DNA of 64,000 bases from Bacillota bacterium (GCA_015059245.1 SVAU01000004.1:62001-126000), one strand, 5' to 3'. Numbered from the stretch's first letter, positions 43,470 through 53,969 are shown. Notes: generated by a model not told the origin, from the letters alone. Numbers and translations are program-made.

Positions 43470-46400
43470 TTATAATGTTTCATAATTATCTTCTTCTTCA
43501 CCAGTTTCAGAAATAAGTTTAACTAATACAGTTGTATTACCATCAACAAAGTATCCGAAATTCTTATCTAACTTAGCAGATAATAATCTAGCAGGTGTAG
43601 AAGATTTAATAGTATATTGAGTACCCATTCCATTACCAAGCCAAATACCTTTTGTACCAGAAACAGTATCTTTATACCAAGTTTCAAATTCACGTTTCTT
43701 AAAGTTATCACAAGTATCAACTAAGATAAAATTAAATTTAGGCATAGCTTTAACCATAGAAACAAGTCCACCGTAAGCACTATCAAAATCAGTACCTAAT
43801 ACATTTTTAAATTTATCAAATCCAACAATGAAACATACAGTTTCTGCTTGATCAGTTAATGCACCAGCATCAAATCCTGCTGCTTTATATTTTTCAAACG
43901 CATCAAATACTATCTTACCAAATGTCTTAAAGTTTTCACCGATAGATGTATCATAATATGTAGATACATTAGCTACATCAGGAAGAATCTTATCCATATC
44001 AAATACGAAACAGTTCTTGCCTATTAAATTAGATATTTCTCTAATAAATAAACTAGTAAAGTTCTTTAACTCTCCTGCTTCAGCAGCAGTAATTAAATGA
44101 ACAAGGTTCTTTGTTAAATCTAGACATCTTATATCTAAAGATTCTTTTTCAACACCAACTGGAACAGAATTTAAACCAGTTAATTTTTCCTTACAGTAAG
44201 CAATAGATACAACTTCAGGTAATACAGGAACCTTAGGAGCACTAACACTAGGATAAGCTTCTAATAATTGATTTATCTTTTCTAGTACTATAGTACTTAA
44301 GTTTTCTTTATCACAAGGAACAGCAGATTGCCATTCATATACAGCATCTAATTTAACTAAACCACGTCCAACTATATTAGATGGTTCTAACTTAGTTCTA
44401 GCAAGTAATGAACTATAATCATATTTATCGTTCATTTGGAAGCATAAGTGATTTGGTAAGTATTGAGCTAATCTAGATCTAATACCATTAGCAGTTGTCG
44501 ATGTCATAACGAAGTAAACTCCATATTTTTGACAGTCACGTGTAATAGTAGCTAATAAATCGAATGTAGCATCACCATAGTTTTCATTATATAATTCGAA
44601 ACCATTAATAATTACCATAATATTAGGTAATACTTTACCAGTAGCTTTTAAGTAAGAAGCATAATCTCCACCATAATCAGCAAATAACTTTTTACGACTA
44701 GCTACTTTTTCAGAAATCATTCTCCATAAGTTAGTAACTTTATCTACGTCATTTTGTAGTATTACATCACCTACTTGAGGAGCTTTTCTATACATCTTTA
44801 ATGTTTCAGCACCAAAGTCTAATAAATACATATTTAATTCCATAGGACTATATGTAGTAATACAAGAATATACTAAAGCATTAATCATATCTTCTTTACC
44901 ACTATCTGCCATACCATAAATAATCCAGTTACCATCTTGACTGATTGGCATAGTAAGTAATCCTTGCTTTTGTAAGTTAGGTGCATCGTATTCACCAATA
45001 ACAGGATTGATTACACAATCTTCTTTTTTATATGAATACTTTTCTTTTAATGCATCTACAAATATTACAGGTGCCAAAGAATTTAACCATAATTGTTTAA
45101 TATTAATTTTTTCTTTTCTAGCAATTTCAACTAGATATTTCATTACGTTAGGTAATTCTTCACCTTTAAGTACTCCTGAGAAACTATTTTTACCATCTTC
45201 AACAATTTTAAATGGCATACCTAAGTTATCAACAAAAGTAATTGTATTATCAACTTTTTTCTTTCTAACATCAGATTCATAGTATGGAGCACCAGCCCAA
45301 GCAGATTGTCCTAAAGCGAAGTATTCATCATAACCAACTTGTAAGTAGAATCTACCAGTTTCTTTTAATGAAGCAGCATCAGGTCTCTTAATCATTTCTT
45401 GACTATCTGATCTATCTTGAACTTTTAAACATACTTTAAATTTAGAGTTTGACCAAATTTGATCATTAACTACACCACTTGGTTTTTGTGTAGCAAGAAT
45501 TAAGTGAACACCAAGCGAACGACCAATACGTGCAGTTGAGATTAACTCACTCATGAATTCAGGTTGTTGAGATTTTAACTCAGCGAACTCATCGGAAATG
45601 ATAAATAAGTGAGCAATTGGATTTTCAACTTGACCATTTCTATAAAGTCTTTGATATTTATAAATATCAATAGTTGATTCTCCTACTTTATCTCTAGCTT
45701 TATTAAATTCAGCTTGACGTCTTTTTAATTCGGATTGTAATGACGCTAATGAACGATTAATTTCAGAAACGTCTAAGTTTGTAATTGTACCAGCTAAGTG
45801 CGGTAATTTTAATCCAGTTTCTCTATTTTCGAATGCACCTGCTAATCCTCCACCTTTGTAGTCGATAAGTACGAATTGTACCTCATGTGGATGATAATTA
45901 AGTGCAGCACTTAAAATGAATGTAATGATGAATTCTGATTTACCAGAACCTGTCATACCAGCTATTAATCCATGAGGACCATGAGCTTTTTCATGAAGGT
46001 CTAATTTGAATAATTCACCATATTCATTTATACCTATTGGAGTAGCAAGTGAATTTATTGGGTCACTTTCCTTCCATCTAGATAAAGCATTTAATTGGTT
46101 AACATTAGATACGTTATACATTTCCAAGAATGAATAAGCTGCAGGTAATTGGAACTTACCACCATTAATTGCTATTGGAATATTTGAAAGTATATAAGTG
46201 TATTTTTCTAATGAACCATACATAAAGTCAGGTACAAAGTTAACTCTCTTACTATCTGAAATAACTCTTTCAAATACAGTACCCATTCTTTCATCAACAC
46301 TAATAAAGTGTTCAACTTCATTTGGCAATGAGTTTAATTTATCAGTAATCATAATTAAACTGATACCAACATAGCTTTCAGATTCAACTAAAGAACGAAT

Positions 46401-48137
46401 AACACTAACGTTACGAACTAAGTCAACATCATCAGTGATAATTAAATATCTAGTACTTAACTTAACTTCACCTTTATTACTTCCACCATTACTTCTTTCT
46501 TGGTTAGCTTCTTTTAAAGCAGCTAACATTTCTTCAAAGTAAGAACTAATTTGAGTAATTTCATCACCATTAGTACCAAAATATCTTAATGTTCTTTGAT
46601 CATTCCAGAAATATGGACAATCCTTAATATCTTCCCAGAACTTAGCATTTTCTTTATTTGTGAATACACATACCTTCAATGAATCATATCCATGATATGC
46701 AAATATTTGTAATAATAATCCTCTTAAGAATGGATTAGTAACATTCTTTTGACCTATTATTGCAGTAATATATTTCTTAACAAAAGAATAAGTAACAGGA
46801 ACGTTTTCTAGTAAACTAGTTTCTTTTTCTAGTTCTCTTAAGAATAACATTAAGTTATCTTCTTCTTCCATTGTAAAGTGTTCATCTGGATAATTGATTG
46901 TAAAATATGGAGGAATAGAACCAATACCTAATCTCAATGACAAGAAGTCATAATCAGTAGTATTCTTTTCCCATAAGTTACGTTTCTTATATAAAACAAC
47001 ATCTCCAACATCTTTTAATGGAATATATTTATCAACTAAAATTTGTTGTTGCTTTCTCATTTCTGCTAAGAATTCTTCACGTTTTCTATTAACATACATA
47101 CTATAAGTAGCTTGTCTTTTACGTTCATAAACTCTCTTTTTATGTTTTTGATACATTTTACTAGCAGTTGGTAATACTAACATACATATTAACATACCAG
47201 CAGCTGTTAATAATGATGGTAAAGATTCTCCTAATGAAGAAGTCCCATTTAATACGTTTGTTAATGTCATAACACCAGACATAACAGAACTCATACCCAT
47301 CATCATCATAGAACCCATAGTAAATATAGCAGGCATATCTTCTTGTTTTTGTGGTGCTGGTGGTGGATCGATTACTAATGTCTTTTCCTCAATCTTTTCA
47401 TCGAATCTAGGTGGTTTTAAGAAATAGTCTTCTTTCTTATACATCTCAACAACAGGATCAACTTCAGTAGATATCTTTGAATAATCTAAAGTAGGAACTT
47501 CTCTTAATACAAATATTTGAGAATCAAACTTAACTAATTTATTTGGATTATTAACATAGAATATATCTTTTACAATACTTAATTTAAATCCTAACATGAA
47601 AATACTATCACCATATTTTAGTTCAGCACTTTCACAAGGTAAACCATTAACATACATTGGAATAGATGGATTTAAATTTTGTACAGAATACATTCCACCA
47701 TTATAGTTTATTTTTAATTGGTTACGTGCAACACCAGGTTGTTCATATGAAATAATATTAGGATAATTACTTAAATTATCTTGAGAACCATTATTACCTA
47801 TATACCATGATGATACATTACCTAAGTTATTATAGTTAATACGTAATTGTAATGCATTAGCATCATATACAGGACACGTATAAATAACATAACTATCTCC
47901 AAGTAAAATATTCTTTAAAGTATAGAATTTTTCTTCTTCTAGTAACGCTTCTTCTACAGCAGTACCATTTCTAAATACTTTAACCTCACTATTACTTTTT
48001 AATACCCAACTATTATCTATAGCTTGAACACTAACTAAGTTCTCTTTTTTATCATTTACTATCCAATAGTTTCCGAATACTTCTCTAGGAAGTACAAGAT
48101 TAACTAGTTTAGTTGCGTCCATTAACATTATTTTCAT
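43470..48137 (-). CDS. essC: Type VII secretion ATPase EssC/YukB (FtsK/SpoIIIE family)
   Basis: About 1555 residues, usual for EssC. Residues 1-250 hold two FHA-like beta domains, about 275-326 two membrane segments, then a basic coiled region, a DUF-type domain to about 650, and ATPase D1 with GMTGSGKS near residue 730 and LIDYKGGGL. D2 (IIYGMADSGKEDMINAL) has a P loop with altered end, and the last ATPase (LITAAEAGELKNF) lacks a proper Walker A, as is usual for D3. It powers WXG100 export at the membrane. ATG 48137 preferred over the GTG three codons upstream, by spacing to GGGAG. Confidence 0.95.
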   Translation of the reverse strand: MKIMLMDATKLVNLVLPREVFGNYWIVNDKKENLVSVQAIDNSWVLKSNSEVKVFRNGTAVEEALLEEEKFYTLKNILLGDSYVIYTCPVYDANALQLRINYNNLGNVSSWYIGNNGSQDNLSNYPNIISYEQPGVARNQLKINYNGGMYSVQNLNPSIPMYVNGLPCESAELKYGDSIFMLGFKLSIVKDIFYVNNPNKLVKFDSQIFVLREVPTLDYSKISTEVDPVVEMYKKEDYFLKPPRFDEKIEEKTLVIDPPPAPQKQEDMPAIFTMGSMMMMGMSSVMSGVMTLTNVLNGTSSLGESLPSLLTAAGMLICMLVLPTASKMYQKHKKRVYERKRQATYSMYVNRKREEFLAEMRKQQQILVDKYIPLKDVGDVVLYKKRNLWEKNTTDYDFLSLRLGIGSIPPYFTINYPDEHFTMEEEDNLMLFLRELEKETSLLENVPVTYSFVKKYITAIIGQKNVTNPFLRGLLLQIFAYHGYDSLKVCVFTNKENAKFWEDIKDCPYFWNDQRTLRYFGTNGDEITQISSYFEEMLAALKEANQERSNGGSNKGEVKLSTRYLIITDDVDLVRNVSVIRSLVESESYVGISLIMITDKLNSLPNEVEHFISVDERMGTVFERVISDSKRVNFVPDFMYGSLEKYTYILSNIPIAINGGKFQLPAAYSFLEMYNVSNVNQLNALSRWKESDPINSLATPIGINEYGELFKLDLHEKAHGPHGLIAGMTGSGKSEFIITFILSAALNYHPHEVQFVLIDYKGGGLAGAFENRETGLKLPHLAGTITNLDVSEINRSLASLQSELKRRQAEFNKARDKVGESTIDIYKYQRLYRNGQVENPIAHLFIISDEFAELKSQQPEFMSELISTARIGRSLGVHLILATQKPSGVVNDQIWSNSKFKVCLKVQDRSDSQEMIKRPDAASLKETGRFYLQVGYDEYFALGQSAWAGAPYYESDVRKKKVDNTITFVDNLGMPFKIVEDGKNSFSGVLKGEELPNVMKYLVEIARKEKINIKQLWLNSLAPVIFVDALKEKYSYKKEDCVINPVIGEYDAPNLQKQGLLTMPISQDGNWIIYGMADSGKEDMINALVYSCITTYSPMELNMYLLDFGAETLKMYRKAPQVGDVILQNDVDKVTNLWRMISEKVASRKKLFADYGGDYASYLKATGKVLPNIMVIINGFELYNENYGDATFDLLATITRDCQKYGVYFVMTSTTANGIRSRLAQYLPNHLCFQMNDKYDYSSLLARTKLEPSNIVGRGLVKLDAVYEWQSAVPCDKENLSTIVLEKINQLLEAYPSVSAPKVPVLPEVVSIAYCKEKLTGLNSVPVGVEKESLDIRCLDLTKNLVHLITAAEAGELKNFTSLFIREISNLIGKNCFVFDMDKILPDVANVSTYYDTSIGENFKTFGKIVFDAFEKYKAAGFDAGALTDQAETVCFIVGFDKFKNVLGTDFDSAYGGLVSMVKAMPKFNFILVDTCDNFKKREFETWYKDTVSGTKGIWLGNGMGTQYTIKSSTPARLLSAKLDKNFGYFVDGNTTVLVKLISETGEEEDNYETL

Positions 48138-48166
48138 ACCGGCCACACTCCCATATTCTATATAAA

Positions 48167-48195
48167 ATTATATCTCAAATAGATATTAATTACAA
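48167..48195 (-). promoter_or_regulatory. essC promoter
   Basis: Minus-strand TTGTAA (48190-48195), 17-base spacer, TATAAT (48167-48172), so essC is transcribed apart from cassette C. Confidence 0.7.
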
Positions 48196-48227
48196 TAAAA
48201 AAGGACTTCTTTCTAAAAGAAATCCTT
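48196..48227 (-). terminator. Cassette C terminator
   Basis: Stem AAGGACTTCTTT / AAAGAAATCCTT (one mismatch) and T6 on the minus strand. Confidence 0.75.
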
Positions 48228-48236
48228 AAATATTTT

Positions 48237-50705
48237 TTACTTTTCAGTATCTCCAGTTGTTCCACCAATTTCAGTCATTCCATCTCTAGAAGGCTCGTAT
48301 GGTTGTTCAGAAAATTCATCACTAGATGAAGGAGCAACCTCTACAATTGGTTGACTATCAACTGTTGTAGGTTCAGGTGTTTTTGTTTCTTCAACAACTG
48401 TACTTTCTTCTGGTGTAACTTCATCAGTAGCATCAGAAACATTAGTAACTGCTTCCATTGTTACCGTTGCATTGGCCGCTTCTTGAGCTTTTAATGCGGC
48501 TAATTCAGCAGCTCTTTTTTCTTTATTCTTTTTCTTTTTAATTCTATATCCAGCATAAACACCAATAGCTATTAAAGCTAATATTATCATTATCCATGGG
48601 AATACATTAAATAATGCTAATACCCCTGCTGTCACAGTTGTTGCAGCTGTAACACCAGTAGCTACTTTAATCTCTTTTTCATCTTTAGCATCTAATTCAG
48701 CTATAGAAGCATCTCCTAATAATCCTTTCTTAGTTGTATCTTCGTTTTCTCCAGGTTTATTAGGTTTACCATAAGAGTTTTCATCTTTATTATCATTTTT
48801 ATCTTCTAATGTAGCTCCACCTCTACCAGCATTTGAAGTGTTACTTGGCTTACTAGTAGATGAACCATTACTTAATGATCCTCTATCTGCAGTAGACTCT
48901 CCACCAACAGAAGAATTAGTTGTACTAGGAGCAGTAACATTACCAGTTGAAGCAGATGCGCTAGGAGTATTTCCAACAACTAAGCCCATACTTGCAGCGT
49001 CACTACCAGTATTTATACCTAATAATTCACCAGCAGCCATTCCGTTAACTTGAGGCATACTTCCACCAGAATTACCACCCATATTAGATAATGCACCAAT
49101 ACCAGCAGCACCAGCTAAAATACCAGCGCCTTTCTTCTCTACAGCATCATCTATCTCTACTGTAGTATCAGAAACTGTTGATGAATCAGTAACAGCAATT
49201 TCTTTATAATTATTCTCAATCTTAATAGATTGGATTTCTTGATCAATAGCCATATCTTCTGCAGTAGGTTTAGTATCTTCAATAACCACAGGTTTATTAT
49301 CTCTAGGATTTTCTACTACATCATTGTTTGCAGGTACACTAGGTTTTCCTGCATCTACAGTTGGTTTAGGAGTTGAACGAATTGGTTCATTCTTAGGAGT
49401 TTCCTTAGGAATATCATTCTTAGGCCCTTGATGTCCTCCACCACCAGCTGGTGCTCCACCATTATCTCTTGATGGCCCAGGTTGATTATTTGGAGCAGGT
49501 GGTTTAGCAATGGTATTAGTGTTAGAACTAGAATAACTGCCTTGACTTTGGAATGTACCATGGTTTTGTTGTCCAGATGGACCACCTTGATAAGTACCAT
49601 GATCGCGTCCATGACCTCCATTATCAACATCTAATGTAACATCACTATTAATACCTAATTGACTCTCTAGCTTTTTATGTTCATCCCCATTTTCATGGTT
49701 ATTCATTAAATTCTCTAATGTACCAATATCAATATCAGGTTTTCCGTCTCCATTAGTATCAATATTTAAATCTTGAGCATCAATTTTATCTCCATTAAGG
49801 AAAGCACTACCCAATGCAACTGCAGAATCAATAGTTCCTTCAAGAGTTTTTATATCTATAGCTAAGTTACCATCATAATCTTCAATAACTGGAATGCCAA
49901 GTCTAACTAAACTTTCGATTCTTAAGTTATCATCAATAACCATATCTTTAGAATCAGCAATTCCTATCATACTTTCTAAAGCTAGTTTTGCTCTTTCTTG
50001 CATTTCTTCTGGATTAACTTCTAAAACATTTTCCATCAATAAACCTTGAACAAGTTCAAATTTTTCTTGATATGATAATCCATTATTTCTTGCTATATCT
50101 AACATGCCATCAAATACTTCTAACTTTTCTAAATTAAGAGAAGTTGGTCTTTGACCTAACACACCTAAATGAAGGCTAGTATAAGCATCATCAGCAACAA
50201 TAGTACCAAATGAATGTGAATAATTTTGTGGTCTTCCCATAGGCCCATAAGCAGCCAAGAAATTGAAATTAAATTGACCAACATCATCTAAACTATTAGA
50301 CATCTTTAAACTTTGTTCAGACTCATATTCACTTATTAATGCTTTAATTTTATTTAAAGAATTAACAACACTTTCAATAGATTTAGTTGCTTTAGTTTTA
50401 GCAGAATTAGATCTATTAAATATATTTCTAACGTGTTTATTAAATAATCTAGCATTAGCAACAAAATCATGTTTTAAATATTTTTCTCTAACAGTTTCTT
50501 GTACAACTGTACCATCTTCTTGAGTTACATCTATAGTTTTATTTCTATAAGCATATACCTTAAGTCTTGAATCAGATAAATTTATTTCTTTACCATAAGA
50601 ATTATTATATACCTTACCAAGACTAGATTCGATATCAGAAGAGATTCTATTTAAGTCTCTAATAAGCGCATCAGCTTTTTCACTATCAAACTTTATTATA
50701 GCCAT
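48237..50705 (-). CDS. Cassette C large membrane protein (822 aa)
   Basis: Unnamed family. Residues 1-130 are helical (ADALIRDLNRISSDIESSLG), then a helical region to about 335 ending in one DxDxDG loop (NIDTNGDGKPDID). About 370-590 is a long Gly/Pro/Asn linker, KGAGILAGAAGIGAL a short hydrophobic patch, and about 700-745 one or two membrane segments followed by KKKKNKEKR and an acidic tail. Its N-terminus, patch and membrane end match the 739-aa cassette-B protein. Basic residues after the membrane suggest the large part lies outside. GAG precedes the ATG. Confidence 0.75.
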   Translation of the reverse strand: MAIIKFDSEKADALIRDLNRISSDIESSLGKVYNNSYGKEINLSDSRLKVYAYRNKTIDVTQEDGTVVQETVREKYLKHDFVANARLFNKHVRNIFNRSNSAKTKATKSIESVVNSLNKIKALISEYESEQSLKMSNSLDDVGQFNFNFLAAYGPMGRPQNYSHSFGTIVADDAYTSLHLGVLGQRPTSLNLEKLEVFDGMLDIARNNGLSYQEKFELVQGLLMENVLEVNPEEMQERAKLALESMIGIADSKDMVIDDNLRIESLVRLGIPVIEDYDGNLAIDIKTLEGTIDSAVALGSAFLNGDKIDAQDLNIDTNGDGKPDIDIGTLENLMNNHENGDEHKKLESQLGINSDVTLDVDNGGHGRDHGTYQGGPSGQQNHGTFQSQGSYSSSNTNTIAKPPAPNNQPGPSRDNGGAPAGGGGHQGPKNDIPKETPKNEPIRSTPKPTVDAGKPSVPANNDVVENPRDNKPVVIEDTKPTAEDMAIDQEIQSIKIENNYKEIAVTDSSTVSDTTVEIDDAVEKKGAGILAGAAGIGALSNMGGNSGGSMPQVNGMAAGELLGINTGSDAASMGLVVGNTPSASASTGNVTAPSTTNSSVGGESTADRGSLSNGSSTSKPSNTSNAGRGGATLEDKNDNKDENSYGKPNKPGENEDTTKKGLLGDASIAELDAKDEKEIKVATGVTAATTVTAGVLALFNVFPWIMIILALIAIGVYAGYRIKKKKNKEKRAAELAALKAQEAANATVTMEAVTNVSDATDEVTPEESTVVEETKTPEPTTVDSQPIVEVAPSSSDEFSEQPYEPSRDGMTEIGGTTGDTEK

Positions 50706-50722
50706 TTATCTCACTCTTCTTT

Positions 50723-50938
50723 CTACCATTTTTTATTCTTATTAGCATTATTAGCATCTTCTTGCATTGCTTTTATATCTTCATTTAAAGCATCTACTGC
50801 TGCTTTTAATTTATCTTTTAAATTACTTATTGCGTCATCATCAGTAGCTAATACTGCTGAACTTAATTCATCAACCTTAGCTGTTAAAGATGCACTTGCA
50901 GCTTGTAGTTTTTCTATTTGTCCATTAATGTTAATCAT
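50723..50938 (-). CDS. Cassette C third-position helical protein (71 aa)
   Basis: A short two-helix coiled coil (NGQIEKLQAASASLTAKVDE, then NLKDKLKAAVDALNEDIKAM), ending in Asn/Lys. Starts MINING, like MNISG of the 104-aa cassette-B counterpart. Its ATG overlaps the stop of the partner gene as TAATG, so the two are coupled; it lies 17 bases before the large membrane protein. Confidence 0.75.
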   Translation of the reverse strand: MININGQIEKLQAASASLTAKVDELSSAVLATDDDAISNLKDKLKAAVDALNEDIKAMQEDANNANKNKKW

Positions 50939-51279
50939 TATGCTGCACCTCCATCACTACTTGGTGTATCTAATGTATATACAGCTTCTGTAGCTTCAAC
51001 ACTCTCTTGCTCAAATTGAGCATTTTGTGTACATATATCAACTGCTGCAGTATGCCATTCATCAAACAATCCTTTAAAGTTTAAGAAACAAGCACAATTA
51101 TTATCCCAATCATTTAATAATGAATTTGCTAAACTACCTCTAATTGCACCACCATTACCACTTAAAGTAGTTGATACTGTAGTATCTAATTCTTTTAGAG
51201 CATTATATAGAGAATCACAACTTGAACTAAAAGAAGACAACTTATCTTCAACAACGCCATAATTTAACTTTTCTGCCAT
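50938..51279 (-). CDS. Cassette C partner WXG-like protein (113 aa)
   Basis: An all-helical hairpin with the second-family signature SLLNDWDNNCACFLNFKGLF, then NAQFEQES, and GNGGAIRG before it. No WxG. Three Cys residues near the turn are unusual for exported WXG proteins. Predicted heterodimer partner of the 101-aa gene directly upstream. GGAGGG precedes the ATG. Confidence 0.8.
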   Translation of the reverse strand: MAEKLNYGVVEDKLSSFSSSCDSLYNALKELDTTVSTTLSGNGGAIRGSLANSLLNDWDNNCACFLNFKGLFDEWHTAAVDICTQNAQFEQESVEATEAVYTLDTPSSDGGAA

Positions 51280-51291
51280 AATAAGTCCCTC

Positions 51292-51597
51292 CTATTCACT
51301 TGCACAAGCACTAGAAATGGCTTTACTTAATTCTTCTGCTTTAGCAGCAGCTTCTGCTACAGTAGCTTCATAAGCTTTTAAATAAGAAATTGCATATTCT
51401 AACGCTTCTTTTCTTTCTGTAAATTTTTCACTCAAGATGTTATATACATCACTAACCCAACCATCTTGACCACCCATTGCAGTAACTGCACTTTCCATGG
51501 AAGCCAAACTTGATTGAACAACACCTATCTTAGATGAAATTTCACTTTTTAAATTAATTAATGCTTCAGAATCAACATAAAAATCGTATTCACCCAT
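51292..51597 (-). CDS. Cassette C WXG100-like protein (WVS turn)
   Basis: A 101-residue two-helix protein of WXG100 length. The turn reads GGQDGWVSDVYNILSEKF: Trp is kept but the Gly of WxG is Ser. The N-terminus EYDFYVDSEAL and a C-terminal Ala-rich helix match the start of the cassette-B WXG protein (MAYEFVADAEKM). First gene of cassette C. Confidence 0.8.
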   Translation of the reverse strand: MGEYDFYVDSEALINLKSEISSKIGVVQSSLASMESAVTAMGGQDGWVSDVYNILSEKFTERKEALEYAISYLKAYEATVAEAAAKAEELSKAISSACASE

Positions 51598-51646
51598 TAT
51601 AATCCCTCTTTCTCTAAACTAATACTCTCTCATATTATACATATTC

Positions 51647-51675
51647 ATTTTAACATTATTTTTACTATCTTACAA
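51647..51675 (-). promoter_or_regulatory. Cassette C promoter
   Basis: Minus-strand TTGTAA (51670-51675), 17-base spacer, TAAAAT (51647-51652). Confidence 0.55.
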
Positions 51676-51701
51676 CAAACAAATTTAATAACTTAACATA
51701 T

Positions 51702-51727
51702 AAAAAAAGCAAGCCTTAGCTTGCTTT
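51702..51727 (-). terminator. thrS terminator
   Basis: Stem AAAGCAAGC / GCTTGCTTT and T7 on the minus strand. Confidence 0.85.
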
Positions 51728-51729
51728 AA

Positions 51730-53493
51730 TTATTTATCATATCTTACTTTATTTTGAATATCATTATTTAGTAATTCAATAAATTCTTCTAAAGACACTG
51801 TAGTAGTTTCTTCACTACCAGCTCTTCTATAAGATACTAGTTTTTCATCAACTTCTCTTTGTCCTAGTATTAACATATAAGGAACTTTCTTAATAACAGA
51901 TTCTCTTAGTTTATATCCTAATTTTTCATTTCTAGCATCTAAAGATACTCTAAATCCAGCTTTCTTTAATGCTTCAAATACTTCTTTAGAATATTCTTCA
52001 TGATATTGAATATTTACAGGTACTACTTCTACTTGTTTAGGAGCTAACCATACTGGTAAATATCCTTTTGTTTCTTCTAAATAATAAGCCATAAATCTAT
52101 CAATACTTCCGAATATTGCTCTATGTAATACTACTGGAGTTTGTTTATTACCTTCATTATCAATGTATCCTAAATCAAAACGCATTGGTAAGCAGAAGTC
52201 TAATTGACAAGTAGATAATGTATATTCAGGTCCTACAGCCGGTTTAACTTGAACATCTAATTTAGGTCCATAGAATGCTGCTTCACCAATCTTTTCTACA
52301 TAATCTAAATTTAATCCGTCTAATACTTTTCTTAAAGTATTTTCAGCATTATTCCACATATCATCATCTGGATAATATTTAACTTTATCTTCAGGATCTC
52401 TTAAAGATAATTCAAATCTAAAATCTTTAATTCCTAATTCATTATAAACTTCTAATATTAAGTTAACTACTTCACTAAATTCAGCTTGAATTTGTTCCGG
52501 AGTAACGAATAAGTGAGCATCATTTTGACAGAAAGTTCTAACTCTTTCAATACCTTTTAATGATCCGCTTGATTCAAAACGACAATCTCTAGCTATTTCA
52601 CCAATCTTAATTGGTAAATCTCTATATGAATGTACATTATTACTATATACAACCATATGATGTGGACAGTTCATAGGACGAAGTACGAATTCTTCTTCTT
52701 CTACTTTCATCATAGGGAACATATTTTCTTTATAATGATCCCAGTGTCCTGAAGTTTTATATAATTCAACATTTCCTAGTGGTGGAGTTAATACATGTAA
52801 GTAACCTAAATTTCTTTCTTTACCTTTAATATATTGTTCAAGTAAATCCCACATTAAGTATCCATTAGGTAAATACATTGGTAATCCTTTACCTACTAAA
52901 TCACTAACCATAAATATTTCTAAGTCTTTACCTATTTTTCTATGGTCTCTTAATTTCATTTCTTCTAATTCTTTTAAATGAGCATCTAATTCTTCTTGTG
53001 AAGGGAAACATACACCATACACTCTTTGTAACATCTTTTTAGATGCATCACCCTTCCAATAAGCTCCACTAAACTTAGTTAATTTAAAATATTTAACTTC
53101 TTTAGTATTTTCCATATGAGGTCCTCTACAAAGGTCTGTAAAGTCTCCTTGAACATAACAAGATATTACATTTTCTTCTTCCATTCTAGAGATTAAATCT
53201 ATCTTGTATTCATCATCTTTAAACATTTCTAAAGCTTCTTCTTTAGAAATTTCTTTTCTAATAATATTCTTAGCAGATTTAGAACATTTCTTCATTTCTC
53301 TTTCAATAACTTCTAAATCTTCTTCTTTTAATACTTCATCCCCAAGATCTATATCATAATAGAATCCTTCTTCTACTACTGGTCCTACCCAAAACTTAGC
53401 TTGTGGATATAAATGTTTTACTGCTTGTGCAAGCAAGTGTGCACAACTATGATTTAACTTATTTAATTTTTCATCTTCTTTAAAATTTACCAT
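51730..53493 (-). CDS. thrS: Threonyl-tRNA synthetase lacking the TGS domain
   Basis: A 587-residue enzyme, about 55 shorter than usual. It begins directly at the editing domain (NHSCAHLLAQAV, the HxxxH motif), so the N-terminal ubiquitin-like TGS domain is missing. The class II core has RPMNCPHH, NDAHLF and VVLHRAIFGS, supplying the zinc Cys and two His. The anticodon-binding domain closes the protein. It charges tRNA-Thr. The T-box upstream controls it. The coding start follows the 79-aa gene by two bases. Confidence 0.96.
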   Translation of the reverse strand: MVNFKEDEKLNKLNHSCAHLLAQAVKHLYPQAKFWVGPVVEEGFYYDIDLGDEVLKEEDLEVIEREMKKCSKSAKNIIRKEISKEEALEMFKDDEYKIDLISRMEEENVISCYVQGDFTDLCRGPHMENTKEVKYFKLTKFSGAYWKGDASKKMLQRVYGVCFPSQEELDAHLKELEEMKLRDHRKIGKDLEIFMVSDLVGKGLPMYLPNGYLMWDLLEQYIKGKERNLGYLHVLTPPLGNVELYKTSGHWDHYKENMFPMMKVEEEEFVLRPMNCPHHMVVYSNNVHSYRDLPIKIGEIARDCRFESSGSLKGIERVRTFCQNDAHLFVTPEQIQAEFSEVVNLILEVYNELGIKDFRFELSLRDPEDKVKYYPDDDMWNNAENTLRKVLDGLNLDYVEKIGEAAFYGPKLDVQVKPAVGPEYTLSTCQLDFCLPMRFDLGYIDNEGNKQTPVVLHRAIFGSIDRFMAYYLEETKGYLPVWLAPKQVEVVPVNIQYHEEYSKEVFEALKKAGFRVSLDARNEKLGYKLRESVIKKVPYMLILGQREVDEKLVSYRRAGSEETTTVSLEEFIELLNNDIQNKVRYDK

Positions 53494-53495
53494 AA

Positions 53496-53735
53496 TTATT
53501 TCTTTCCTTTCTCTTTCTTTACTTTTGTTACATCAATTAATTCAGAAAATGCAAATCCAACTTGACCATTAGATTCTTCTATCTCTTTAACCAATGCATC
53601 TATTTTTCTTTGAATCTCCTGAGCTTGTTTAGATATTTCTAAAACTTCATCAGGATTATTCTTATTCATAGCCATTTTAAATTGTAAATTGAACACATTC
53701 TTTTTTAAGGTTTCAACTTCCTCGGTTCGATCCAT
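53496..53735 (-). CDS. Small coiled-coil protein (79 aa) in the thrS operon
   Basis: Unrecognised. Mostly one charged helix (EEVETLKKNVFNLQFKMAMN, KQAQEIQRKIDALVKEIEE) with a Lys-rich end. It lies between the T-box and thrS, with AAGGGGAG before the ATG and two bases to thrS, so it is induced together with ThrRS by uncharged tRNA-Thr. It does not resemble the TGS domain that thrS lacks (too short and wholly helical). Confidence 0.75.
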   Translation of the reverse strand: MDRTEEVETLKKNVFNLQFKMAMNKNNPDEVLEISKQAQEIQRKIDALVKEIEESNGQVGFAFSELIDVTKVKKEKGKK

Positions 53736-53763
53736 CTAATCAACTCCCCTTATTTTAAATAAA

Positions 53764-53963
53764 AAAACCACATAACCTGCCAAGGAGCAAAGTTATGCGG
53801 TACCATCCTTTATTTTACTTAATTAAGATAACGGTCTTAAATTAAACCGGGTTTTATTAAACCTCTCAGAAGATAGTAATCATTAAGCCTTCTACTAGTT
53901 TCCACCAACCACTAGTTCTCTATAAGCAAGTACATTAACAATCGTGTTCTTCCTCATCGAATT
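53764..53963 (-). promoter_or_regulatory. T-box riboswitch, threonine specific
   Basis: On the minus strand, the T-box GATGGTACCGC lies before the terminator stem (CCGCATAAC / GTTATGTGG, then T7). The stem I tip is an ACTAGT / ACTAGT hairpin, and the specifier loop region reads ATTACTATC with ACT (Thr) at the expected spot before the closing CTTC. It senses uncharged tRNA-Thr and gates the 79-aa gene and thrS. Confidence 0.9.
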
Positions 53964-53969
53964 ACCTAA

